Below, in pieces: positions 40,062 through 48,929 of a stretch of DNA of 64,000 bases. The position numbers and the translations under genes are program-made. The notes under the pieces are model-generated. The model made no database searches, was not told the origin of the DNA, and saw only the letters and a program-made list of their open reading frames with translations. The stretch lies in NCBI GenBank assembly GCA_947169385.1, contig CAMVPR010000003.1:1-64000 (forward strand), written 5' to 3'. Positions within the stretch are counted from its first letter, which is position 1, and every line of letters starts with the position of its first letter. The DNA comes from an uncultured Lachnospiraceae bacterium (GTDB lineage Bacteria > Bacillota > Clostridia > Lachnospirales > Lachnospiraceae).

Positions 40062-41048
40062 ATGAGAGGACGAAACCAGAAACTAAAGCTACTATACCTT
40101 GCCAAGATTATGCAAGAGAAGACAGACGATACTCATTTTCTGACTATGCCGGAGATTATATCGGAGCTTTCTAAATACGACATAGAAGCGCAGCGTAAGA
40201 GTGTATATGACGACTTGGACGCGCTCAATGACTATGGAATAGAGATTATCAAAGAACAGATAGGCAGTAAGACATATTATCACTGCGGAGCGAGAGAATT
40301 TGAGGCGCCTGAACTCAGACTTATTATAGATGCAATTGCGTCTTCTAAGTTTATAACCATCAGGAAGTCTAAGGAATTAATCAGGAAGCTTGAGAAGATG
40401 CTTAGCGTGCACGATGCCAAGTTGCTTGAACGAGAGGTCTACGTTCCGGGGCGTGTCAGAAACATGAACGAGAGCATTTTCTATAATGTAGACGTGATTC
40501 AGAATGCGATTATAAGCAATCATAGTGTGCGTTTTCAATATTATCATTGGAATGCTGATTATGAGATGGAACTTAAGCGTGACGGTGAGTTTTATGATAT
40601 AAGCCCATGGGCGCTTGTGTGGGATGACGAGAATTATTACCTTGTCGGTTATGATGCCGACAGAGAGGAGCTTAGGCATTACAGGGTTGACAAGATGCTA
40701 AAGGCAGAGGAGACTGATTCGCCAAGAAAGGGTGCTAAAGAATTTAAGAAGATTGATAAGGACAGATACAGAAATATGCATTTTCGTATGTTTGGCGGAG
40801 AGGAAGAGAGTGTTACTTTGCGCTGCAACAATTCGATGGCTAATGTTATTATCGATCAGTTTGGTAGAGGGCTTCGTTTTAAGAAGATTGATTCTGCGCA
40901 TTTCGAGGTTAAGGTTGATGTTATTATGAGCGACCAGTTCTTAAGCTGGGTGATTGCACTTGATGGCAATGTGGTTATAAAGTCGCCGGAAGACGCCAGG
41001 AACAGGATGAGAGAGTTGCTTAATAAGCATATTAGTGAATATTGTTAA
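40062..41048 (+). CDS. WYL-domain transcriptional regulator
   Basis: N-terminal HTH (LLYLAKIMQEKTDDTHFLTMPEIISELSKYDIEAQRKSVYDDLDALNDYG) and WYL domain (YDISPWALVWDDENYYLVGYDADREELRHYRVDKM); ATG 40062 with RBS ttggagg. Confidence 0.9.
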   Translation: MRGRNQKLKLLYLAKIMQEKTDDTHFLTMPEIISELSKYDIEAQRKSVYDDLDALNDYGIEIIKEQIGSKTYYHCGAREFEAPELRLIIDAIASSKFITIRKSKELIRKLEKMLSVHDAKLLEREVYVPGRVRNMNESIFYNVDVIQNAIISNHSVRFQYYHWNADYEMELKRDGEFYDISPWALVWDDENYYLVGYDADREELRHYRVDKMLKAEETDSPRKGAKEFKKIDKDRYRNMHFRMFGGEEESVTLRCNNSMANVIIDQFGRGLRFKKIDSAHFEVKVDVIMSDQFLSWVIALDGNVVIKSPEDARNRMRELLNKHISEYC

Positions 41049-41166
41049 AGTTGAGGTAGTACTCTAAATATGCTATTATATGTGAAATGGAATGAAGGAC
41101 AGCGATGATTGTGAACGTGGCTCGTTCATAATTATTATCGGAGTATTTGGAACAGGAAGTGGTTAC

Positions 41167-42294
41167 ATGTTTTATCTTAAACAGTACAACAAAACACTTT
41201 TGCAATTTGATATTGAAGAGGATACTCTTGATGGGCAAAGGATAGTATCACTTGAGGATGTCAGTGGATTGGATAAATATCTGATTCCTATTGGAGTTGA
41301 ACTGAATTCTGATAGTCTTATGAAATGGTTAATAAGCAGGATTATCCCTAAGAACAGGGAGTATGTTGATGCATTTCTTGCGAAAAACGGATTATCGCAC
41401 AATGACACTAGAGGGATATTGCAGGTGTGTAAAGGACTGTCATTAAATGATAGTTATTGGATTGTGGAAGATGAGTCAGAGAGATTTGAAGATTTCAACT
41501 TATATGATCATGATTTTATCAAGGCATTATCTATGATTGCTTATACCGGATATGGCAGTTCTCCGGCTAAGGGATTTACTTCATCGCCTGAGTTTACCAC
41601 TGCAGGTATGCTTAGAAAAGGGTGGAGAAGAATGAAGGGTAAGATTCTTCTTTATAAAGGTGGGACGACCGGTGCGGCTAATACCGGCAATGAGCCATAT
41701 TCTGAGTTTTATGCAAGCCAGATAGCCAGAAGAATGGAGTTGAATCACGTCGATTATACACTAGCGAAATGGAAGGGCGATGTATGTTCGGTGTGCGAGT
41801 TGTTTACTGATATTGATCATTCGTATGTACCAATATTCAGATTTGTTCATGACTATTCGCTCCGTAAAGTTGCAGATTATATAAAAAGCATGGGAGACAG
41901 TTATTACGATGAATTCGTTGATATGCTTATATTTGATGCTTTAATATATAATGAAGATCGTCATTTTGGTAATTTTGGTTTTATTGTTGATAATAAGACC
42001 AATGAACCGTGTGCTTTCGCACCTATTTTTGACAACGGATTATCACTGTTTAACTACGCTATGATGGATGATTTGGCCGATGTTAAAGAATATGCCAAGA
42101 CAAGAAGGTCTTCGTATGGTGTTCCATTTGAGAATATAGTAAGAGAGTTTATAACACCTAGACAGAAATCTAAATTGCGTCAGATGATAGGGTTTAGATT
42201 TGAACCGGATAACAACTATAATCTTCCGGCTAAAAGAATGAGGATAATAGAAAAGCATTTGCAGAGCAGAGTATCAGAATTGTTGGATTTATAA
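41167..42294 (+). CDS. HipA C-terminal-like kinase
   Basis: DALIYNEDRHFGNFGFIVDNKTNEPCAFAPIFDNGLSLF (HipA catalytic NxDRHxxN-like and DNG motifs). Start 41167 or 41092. Confidence 0.8.
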   Translation: MFYLKQYNKTLLQFDIEEDTLDGQRIVSLEDVSGLDKYLIPIGVELNSDSLMKWLISRIIPKNREYVDAFLAKNGLSHNDTRGILQVCKGLSLNDSYWIVEDESERFEDFNLYDHDFIKALSMIAYTGYGSSPAKGFTSSPEFTTAGMLRKGWRRMKGKILLYKGGTTGAANTGNEPYSEFYASQIARRMELNHVDYTLAKWKGDVCSVCELFTDIDHSYVPIFRFVHDYSLRKVADYIKSMGDSYYDEFVDMLIFDALIYNEDRHFGNFGFIVDNKTNEPCAFAPIFDNGLSLFNYAMMDDLADVKEYAKTRRSSYGVPFENIVREFITPRQKSKLRQMIGFRFEPDNNYNLPAKRMRIIEKHLQSRVSELLDL

Positions 42295-42336
42295 ATTGAT
42301 TTTTTAGCAGACCATAGCGGTCTGCTTTTTTTATTT

Positions 42337-42361
42337 TGGTGGCATTTTTATGATACACCAC
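42337..42361. promoter_or_regulatory. Palindromic operator copy 3
   Basis: TGGTGGCATTTTTATGATACACCAC, one base before TTTGAT (42363-42368), upstream of HIRAN gene. Confidence 0.65.
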
Positions 42362-42426
42362 ATTTGATAAGATTATAATATCAAGTGAGGGCTTATGTTT
42401 TATTGATTTAGAAAGGATGTGGGTAC

Positions 42427-42735
42427 ATGAAAGGTAAGTTTATCACTATTACGGGGATGAAGTATTATTACGGGCTTGCTCCATTTGCAATCGGTAAGAA
42501 GTTCACATGTGTTAAGGAGCCGGACAATCCATATGATGATGAAGCTATTATGGTTATCATGAAGCCTATCGGTAAGATTGGGTATGTTGCTAACAGCACT
42601 TATACCAAGGCGAATGGCACATTGAGCGCAGGCAGGATTCATGATCAGGTTAAGAAGAAGTTTGTTGTTAAAGTGGTTCTTATCACCGAGGATAAAGTTA
42701 TTTGTAAGGTGGTTAAGGGACTTAAGAAGGGTTGA
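42427..42735 (+). CDS. HIRAN-domain protein
   Basis: FITITGMKYYYGLAPFAIGKKFTCVKEPDNPYDDEAIMVIMKPIGKIGYVANS, typical HIRAN. Confidence 0.85.
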   Translation: MKGKFITITGMKYYYGLAPFAIGKKFTCVKEPDNPYDDEAIMVIMKPIGKIGYVANSTYTKANGTLSAGRIHDQVKKKFVVKVVLITEDKVICKVVKGLKKG

Positions 42736-42751
42736 TTAAGGAGGAAGATAT

Positions 42752-43078
42752 ATGTTTTGTTTATTTAGTGGCAGACCTCAAGATTTTGAGGATATTTCAT
42801 TGATTATTATTTATTTTGCAGTTTCGTTTTTGGTTTCGTTGGTATTAATCATTATTTGTGGCTACTTATGGAATTATTATATGATTAGGGAATTGAGGAG
42901 GTTAAACAGCTCGATTCAGTCACTTGATAATTCGATTCTTTCGGTTAAGAATAGCGTGGCGGCTAACAACTTTAGGAACCCTAATATGATACAGGGGAAC
43001 TATAGCCAGGGTGCACCTGGTAACAATAACTATAACACCGGAGGGAATACTTCACCAACTAAACCGTCCGGAATGTAG
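42752..43078 (+). CDS. Small membrane protein with coiled-coil-like tail
   Basis: One TM (LIIIYFAVSFLVSLVLIIICGYLW) and RELRRLNSSIQSLDNSILSVKNSV; RBS aaggaggaagatat. Confidence 0.7.
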   Translation: MFCLFSGRPQDFEDISLIIIYFAVSFLVSLVLIIICGYLWNYYMIRELRRLNSSIQSLDNSILSVKNSVAANNFRNPNMIQGNYSQGAPGNNNYNTGGNTSPTKPSGM

Positions 43079-43131
43079 AGTATTGGGGGCAAGGATACTT
43101 ATAAGAATGTTGATTAATAGGGAGGTTCGTT

Positions 43132-43194
43132 ATGATTAGTAGAAGGATTATTTTGGTTGTGCTGTGGGTTATTATTGCATATTTAGCTGCATGA
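43132..43194 (+). CDS. Candidate 20-aa hydrophobic micro-ORF MISRRIILVVLWVIIAYLAA
   Basis: SD gggagg 7 nt upstream of ATG; single hydrophobic helix; not in ORF track. Confidence 0.5.
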   Translation: MISRRIILVVLWVIIAYLAA

Positions 43195-43330
43195 TGATTA
43201 GTGAGGGACTCACATAAATACTAATGGATAAGAGTATTGAATACTTACACTCCTAAATGGCAGATTTCACAGTTGGTGAGGTCTGCTGTATTTATAATAA
43301 CCTAAGTAATATCGCGATTGATATATCATT

Positions 43331-43363
43331 CGTAGCGGCGAACATTGTTCGCCATATGTGGAG
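43331..43363. repeat. Truncated copy of the 25761-25812 cloverleaf repeat
   Basis: cgtagcggcgaacattgttcgccatatgtggag identical to the first 33 bases of the copy at 25761. Confidence 0.85.
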
Positions 43364-43537
43364 AGCATTTGATTTGTTGTCATTCTGAGCGAAGCGAAGA
43401 ATCTTTAACTGTGGAGAATATAGATAATCCCATACGATTGAAGTGATATTTAAGTCCATTAAAGATTGAGATAATACTATAAATATGCTATTATTACATG
43501 TGGGTTAGATTGTTTTAATCTATAATGTTTTATAGAT

Positions 43538-43813
43538 TTGAAGGGTAAGTATTCATTTCAATATAATGTTACATTTGAGAATTGTACAATCATCGGAACT
43601 CAGCTACTGTGTTATTGCAGAGGACTTAGACTTATAGATTGCAAGATGATTGGAACTGATTTGAGTTTTGAAAAGTCAGAAGTTGATGCAAGGATTATAG
43701 GAAGCATTGACAGTATCAAGAATCCAACATCAGGCACCATAAGTGCGGATGAGATAAAAGATATCATTATGGATAGTGAGAATCCGAGAGTTGTTCTGGA
43801 TGTTCGTGGATAA
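43538..43813 (+). pseudogene. C-terminal fragment of DUF3737-like right-handed beta-helix protein
   Basis: YNVTFENCTIIGTQLLCYCRGLRLIDCKMIGTDLSFEKSEVDARIIGSIDSIKNPTSGTISADEI; N-terminal bulk of the family absent. Confidence 0.65.
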
Positions 43814-43937
43814 TGACTCTGTCATTCTGTACTATCCCTCCTATCGTTTTGTGCCATCCCTCCTGTCATTCTGAGCGAAGCGAAGAATCTTTATCCCGAG
43901 CGAAGTGAGGGATAATTCCTCTGAACTAATTTATTTT

Positions 43938-43959
43938 TTTATCGTGTGTACACGATAAA
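43938..43959. promoter_or_regulatory. Operator-like palindrome A
   Basis: TTTATCGTGTGTACACGATAAA. Confidence 0.65.
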
Positions 43960-43969
43960 AACGCTTGAT

Positions 43970-43991
43970 TTTATCGTCCGTACACGATAAA
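43970..43991. promoter_or_regulatory. Operator-like palindrome B
   Basis: TTTATCGTCCGTACACGATAAA, 32 bp from copy A. Confidence 0.65.
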
Positions 43992-44045
43992 ACGGTTATA
44001 AGAGCCCTGTGGATTCAATTTGTGAATGTAAAGAGAGGAGTTTTT

Positions 44046-44492
44046 ATGGTACGAGAAGCAAGAAATGAAGATTTAGATGCAATACTTAAGTTATATTTAT
44101 ATTTGCATGAGGATAGTACTCCTGAGCTTGATGATCATCTTGAAAAAACGTGGAATCAGATTATCAATGATCCGAATCATCATTTAATTGTAAATGAGAT
44201 AGATGGCCAGATTATTTCTTCATGCGTATGTGTAATTATTCCAAACCTAACAAGGAATGTAAGACCGTATGCATTTGTTGAAAATGTTGTAACACACGCT
44301 GATTACAGAGGCAATGGATATGCCGGAGAGTGCCTGAATTATGCCAAGAGCATCGTGGAAAATGAAAACTGTTACAAGATGATGCTTCTTACCGGATCTA
44401 AGAAGCCGGAGACGCTTCATTTTTATGAGAAGGCAGGCTATAACAGTAGTGATAAGACTGCATTTATACAGTGGTTGGGGATGGATAAATAA
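44046..44492 (+). CDS. GNAT family N-acetyltransferase
   Basis: VENVVTHADYRGNGYAGECLNYAKSIVENENCYKMMLLTGSKKPETLHFYEKAGY; RBS agaggag before ATG 44046. Confidence 0.92.
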   Translation: MVREARNEDLDAILKLYLYLHEDSTPELDDHLEKTWNQIINDPNHHLIVNEIDGQIISSCVCVIIPNLTRNVRPYAFVENVVTHADYRGNGYAGECLNYAKSIVENENCYKMMLLTGSKKPETLHFYEKAGYNSSDKTAFIQWLGMDK

Positions 44493-44532
44493 TAAATAAA
44501 AAGCAACTATTTTTTGAAGAGAGGTAAATTAA

Positions 44533-44850
44533 ATGGCATCAAGTAAAGAGTATCTTAATTTCGTATTGGAACAGCTTTCTGAGTTGGATGATGTAACTTA
44601 TCGCGCGATGATGGGCGAATACATCATTTATTATGGAGGCAAGATTGTAGGTGGAATTTATGATGACCGTTTTCTTGTGAAACCTACCAAGTCTGCTGTG
44701 GCAAAGATGCCAAATGCAAGCATGGAACTACCGTATGAAGGCGCGAAGGAAATGATTCTTGTGGATGATATAGAGGATAAAGAGTTCTTGTGTGAACTTC
44801 TTGAAGCTATGTATGATGAACTTCCGGCTCCTAAGAAAAAGAAGAAGTGA
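44533..44850 (+). CDS. TfoX N-terminal domain family protein
   Basis: YLNFVLEQLSELDDVTYRAMMGEYIIYYGGKIVGGIYDDRFLVKPT. Confidence 0.88.
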   Translation: MASSKEYLNFVLEQLSELDDVTYRAMMGEYIIYYGGKIVGGIYDDRFLVKPTKSAVAKMPNASMELPYEGAKEMILVDDIEDKEFLCELLEAMYDELPAPKKKKK

Positions 44851-44913
44851 GATTGTAGATGTAGTAACCGATTGTAGAAGAATTATTTAGAACAGACGAA
44901 GCGTTAAAAACAA

Positions 44914-45408
44914 TTGTATATGAAGGAAGTGATAGATATGATAAATAAGCATTTCCCTGATGAAGAGATAGAATTCGACGACCTTTATTTTACTTGTTAT
45001 ATGATTGAAAGGGTTGCAAGAAATCTCCACCAGAGAAACCGATATGTTGTTAATTCAATTGGATGGGATGAATTTTATCATCTTATCAGTTGTGCAAAGG
45101 CACTTCACTGTGAAAATCCACTTCAAGTTGAACAGTATTGGATTGATGACTATAAATTGGAGAAAGGTAACTTTGATATTACGGATGTTGATGAAGAGCT
45201 TGCAGAAATCATTCCAGCACCAACGAAGATAGGTAAGGTATATGCTAAGTTGATTATAGACACTATGGGTTCTAAGGAGAATTATGTTGATGGCATAATG
45301 CGTGTTTATAATGATGAAATATGCGATACAATAGATAATTATAATTGCAGTGCTTTTTACGAACCGTCGTATGTTATTGCAAGAGCTTATCAGGCGGGTG
45401 GGTTCTAA
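44914..45408 (+). CDS. Conserved hypothetical protein
   Basis: Long ORF with RBS near ATG 44938 (gaaggaagtgatag); start 44914-44938 uncertain. Confidence 0.6.
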   Translation: MYMKEVIDMINKHFPDEEIEFDDLYFTCYMIERVARNLHQRNRYVVNSIGWDEFYHLISCAKALHCENPLQVEQYWIDDYKLEKGNFDITDVDEELAEIIPAPTKIGKVYAKLIIDTMGSKENYVDGIMRVYNDEICDTIDNYNCSAFYEPSYVIARAYQAGGF

Positions 45409-45648
45409 AATCTATATGATGCTATTATCAGACCTCACAGTTTAGTGGGGTCTGTTGTCATTATAAGACATCCTTCATGATATTCTGATCCATCTGTCAC
45501 GTTATTCTGATTTGCCCTTCCTGTCATTCTGAGCGAAGCGAAGAATCTTTATCCTGAGCGGAGTTAGGGATAACATCCACGAAATAATTATGGTGAGTAT
45601 AAGTGTTTTAATAGAATCGTATTTGTGGTATAATTACAGGTGATTGTG

Positions 45649-45740
45649 AAAAAAAGATAACCCCAGGCACATAGGAATGCTCAGTCTTACGACTTACCCC
45701 ATTCTGGGACCCAGCGTTACTCCTTCACGAGTTATCTTTG
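45649..45740 (-). ncRNA. Candidate small structured RNA with own promoter and terminator
   Basis: Minus strand: TTGCTA-N17-TATAAT (45775-45770 / 45752-45747), RNA start about 45740, closing stem AAAGATAAC...GTTATCTTT followed by UUUU, internal GAATG..AGTC-GTAA-GACT..CATTC hairpin with GNRA loop. Confidence 0.65.
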
Positions 45741-45845
45741 CAGTAGATTATATATTAATCGTAAAGAATTAGCAAGTGGTTTTGATTACTAATAGAAAAC
45801 ATAGTGACACATGGTGACGGGCACCGCATATATGAGCTGAGTATT

Positions 45846-45872
45846 CAGTTGTTCGAGATATTCGAACAACTG
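45846..45872. promoter_or_regulatory. Perfect inverted repeat upstream of hsdM
   Basis: CAGTTGTTCGA-GATAT-TCGAACAACTG. Confidence 0.6.
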
Positions 45873-45966
45873 TTAAGTAATTCTTAATAGTTCAAGAAAG
45901 CTGAGAGTACAATCTCTGGGGGTTTTAAGAGAGAAAGACAGAAATTGATTGGAGGATTTAACATAA

Positions 45967-47865
45967 ATGGATAACGCAAGTATTAAGAAATTAGAGGCGG
46001 ATTTGTGGGAATCTGCAGACTTACTTCGTGCAGGTTCAAAATTAACATCAAATCAGTATTGTATGCCTGTGCTTGGATTATTATTCCTTAGATATGCATA
46101 TAGTCGATTTAAGATGGTTGAAGAGGAAATATTAAAGACAAGACCCGTTAGAAACGGAAGACAGATGCCTGTTGAATCTAGCGATTTTGCAGCTAAAAGC
46201 GCACTATATCTTCCTAAAGAGGCTCAGTTTAGTTATCTTGTTAACTTGCCTTCAAATGTTTCATCAATGGGATTAGTAAATGTTGATGGACAGCCTATGG
46301 CAAGTCTTGGCGAAGTAGTAAACAATGCAATGAATTTGGTTGAGCAGCAGAGTGAGCAACTTACAGGTGTTTTGCCAAAGAGCTATACAGATTTTTCGGA
46401 TGAGCTGCTTGGAGAGCTTTTAAGAATATTCAATAACAATGCACTGGATGAGGTTGGTGGTGATGTTATTGGACGTATTTATGAGTATTTCCTTAATAAA
46501 TTTGCTAAGAATATTGCATCTGATGACGGTGTTTTCTTTACACCAAAGTCACTTGTAAAAATGATTGTTAATATTCTTGAACCTAAGCGGGGTGTTCTTC
46601 TTGATCCGGCATGTGGTTCAGGTGGGATGTTTGTTCAGACTGGTGATTTTGTAAATGAAGCAGGATTACAGGCTAATTCAAGCATGACTTTTTATGGTCA
46701 GGAAAAGGTTGAGTATAATGCCCAGCTTTGCTTGATGAATATGGCTGTGCATGGACTTACGGGCGTGATTAAGTCTGGAGACGAAGCAAATAGCTTCTAT
46801 CATGATGCCCATAATCTTGAAGGACAGTGCAATTATGTAATGGCAAATCCACCGTTTAACGTTGATAAGGTTAAAGCAGAATCAGCTACAAATGCAGGAA
46901 GATTACCATTTGGTGTTCCAAAAGAGAATAAAAAGAAAGAAATCGGAAATGCAAATTATCTTTGGATTTCTTATTTCTATGCTTATTTGAATGAAACGGG
47001 ACGTGCAGGTTTTGTTATGGCGTCTTCTGCTACAGATAGTCAGGGAAGTGATAAAGATATTAGAGAAAAACTTGTTAAGACCGGACATGTGGATGTCATG
47101 ATTTCTGTTGGTAATAATTTCTTTTATACAAAGAGTTTGCCTTGTTCATTATGGTTCTATGATAAGGGGAAATCTGACGCTATAAAAGACAAAGTATTAT
47201 TTATTGACGCCAGAAATTATTATACGGTTGTCGATCGTACATTAAATGAATGGAGTGAATGGCAGCTTAAGAATCTAAATGCAATTGTATGGCTATATAG
47301 AGGCGAGACAGAGAAGTATCAGGCATTGCTTGAAGAATATAAATCTACAATTGCCACGTTGATTTCAGAGAATGGAGAAACAGGATTAAATGCTGTCAAT
47401 GAGGATGTATTTGGAGAGGAAATAGAGGTTGTAAAAAAGCAACTAAAAGCATTAAAAGAGAACTCTAAAAAAGCTGTCGAGGCTGCAGATAGAAAAGATA
47501 AGAAGCGTGTTCAGGCAGAATGGGATGAAAAGATAGCTGACATTACAGAAATTGCAAAAATAGTAAAAGAGGCACATTGGCTTTACAGCAAATTTGGTAA
47601 TGGCACATATCAGGATATCCCAGGGCTTTGTAAGATTGCATATACAACGAATGACAAGAAGACAGATGAAAATGATATCAGTATAGAAGACAAAGGCTGG
47701 TCATTAACTCCGGGAGCTTATGTAGGTGTTGCTCCGGTAGAAGATGATGGAGTGGACTTTGAAGAAAGAATGGCAGAGATTCATCAGGAACTTCTTTCAC
47801 TTCAAGCGGAAAGTAATGAATTGATGGATGCTATCTCACAGAATATGAAGGAGATGGGACTATGA
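45967..47865 (+). CDS. hsdM: Type I restriction-modification system methyltransferase subunit
   Basis: LLDPACGSGGMFVQT and catalytic NPPF (YVMANPPFNVDK). Confidence 0.96.
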   Translation: MDNASIKKLEADLWESADLLRAGSKLTSNQYCMPVLGLLFLRYAYSRFKMVEEEILKTRPVRNGRQMPVESSDFAAKSALYLPKEAQFSYLVNLPSNVSSMGLVNVDGQPMASLGEVVNNAMNLVEQQSEQLTGVLPKSYTDFSDELLGELLRIFNNNALDEVGGDVIGRIYEYFLNKFAKNIASDDGVFFTPKSLVKMIVNILEPKRGVLLDPACGSGGMFVQTGDFVNEAGLQANSSMTFYGQEKVEYNAQLCLMNMAVHGLTGVIKSGDEANSFYHDAHNLEGQCNYVMANPPFNVDKVKAESATNAGRLPFGVPKENKKKEIGNANYLWISYFYAYLNETGRAGFVMASSATDSQGSDKDIREKLVKTGHVDVMISVGNNFFYTKSLPCSLWFYDKGKSDAIKDKVLFIDARNYYTVVDRTLNEWSEWQLKNLNAIVWLYRGETEKYQALLEEYKSTIATLISENGETGLNAVNEDVFGEEIEVVKKQLKALKENSKKAVEAADRKDKKRVQAEWDEKIADITEIAKIVKEAHWLYSKFGNGTYQDIPGLCKIAYTTNDKKTDENDISIEDKGWSLTPGAYVGVAPVEDDGVDFEERMAEIHQELLSLQAESNELMDAISQNMKEMGL

Positions 47866-48929
47866 AAGATAGGCAAGATTTAGAAGTAATCAAATACGAA
47901 AAAACAGCTGACATAGTCTCTGATGTAAAGAATATTATTGAATCTGCTCAAAAGAGAGCTTTTCAATCAGTGAATGCTGTGTTGGTAATGAGAAACTGGT
48001 TCCTTGGTAAAAGAATAGTAGAAGAGGAATTAAGTGGTGAACGTACGGACAGATATGGTAAGGAAATAATTGCATCTTTGTCAGATGAATTGACAAAGGA
48101 ATATGGAAAAGGGTTTGATAAGAGCTCTTTATATAAGTTTGCAAAGTTTTATCAGAAATATCCTCAGATTGTGGACTCAGTGAGTCCACAATCTAAGTTG
48201 CTGTCATGGACGCACTACAGAGTCCTGTTACAAGTAGAAGATACAGATGCCAGAGAATGGTATGGGAATGAGGCATTCGATCAGGCGTGGAGTGTGCGCA
48301 CTTTACAAAGAAATATTTCTACACAGTATTACTATAGAATGCTAAAGACACAGAATCCTACTGGCGTAGAACAGGAAATGAAAGAACTTACAAGCAAGTA
48401 TCAGAACAAATTGGAATTTATAAAAAATCCGGTAATTGCTGAGTTTCTCGGCATGCAGGAAGATACGTCCTACTTGGAGTCAGATTTAGAACAGTGCATC
48501 ATTGATAATCTTCAAAAGTTTCTTATGGAACTTGGCAAAGGCTATGCGTTTGTAGCGAGACAGCAGCATATCCATACGGAAAAAGAGGATTACTATATTG
48601 ACTTGGTATTCTATAACTATATCCTGAAGTGTTTTGTATTGATTGATTTGAAAACTAAGAAAATCACACATCAGGACGTAGGACAGATGGATATGTACAT
48701 CCGTATGTATGATGAATTGAAGAAATCTGAAGATGATAATCCAACTCTTGGTATCGTTTTGTGTTCAGATACAGACGAAGACATTGCAAGATATTCTGTT
48801 CTTCATGATAATGAACAGCTTTTTGCATCAAAATATAAGCTATATCTTCCATCAGAAGAAGAATTGAAAGCGGAAATAGAAACACAGAAGGAGATGTTCT
48901 ATCTCCAGAAGAAGGAGATGGAAGAATGA
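47862..48929 (+). CDS. YhcG-type PDDEXK nuclease (DUF1016)
   Basis: NWFLGKRIVEEELSGERTDRYGKEIIASLSDELTKEYGKGF...; FYNYILKCFVLIDLKTKKI (PDDEXK-like D..DLK). Confidence 0.88.
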   Translation: MKDRQDLEVIKYEKTADIVSDVKNIIESAQKRAFQSVNAVLVMRNWFLGKRIVEEELSGERTDRYGKEIIASLSDELTKEYGKGFDKSSLYKFAKFYQKYPQIVDSVSPQSKLLSWTHYRVLLQVEDTDAREWYGNEAFDQAWSVRTLQRNISTQYYYRMLKTQNPTGVEQEMKELTSKYQNKLEFIKNPVIAEFLGMQEDTSYLESDLEQCIIDNLQKFLMELGKGYAFVARQQHIHTEKEDYYIDLVFYNYILKCFVLIDLKTKKITHQDVGQMDMYIRMYDELKKSEDDNPTLGIVLCSDTDEDIARYSVLHDNEQLFASKYKLYLPSEEELKAEIETQKEMFYLQKKEMEE

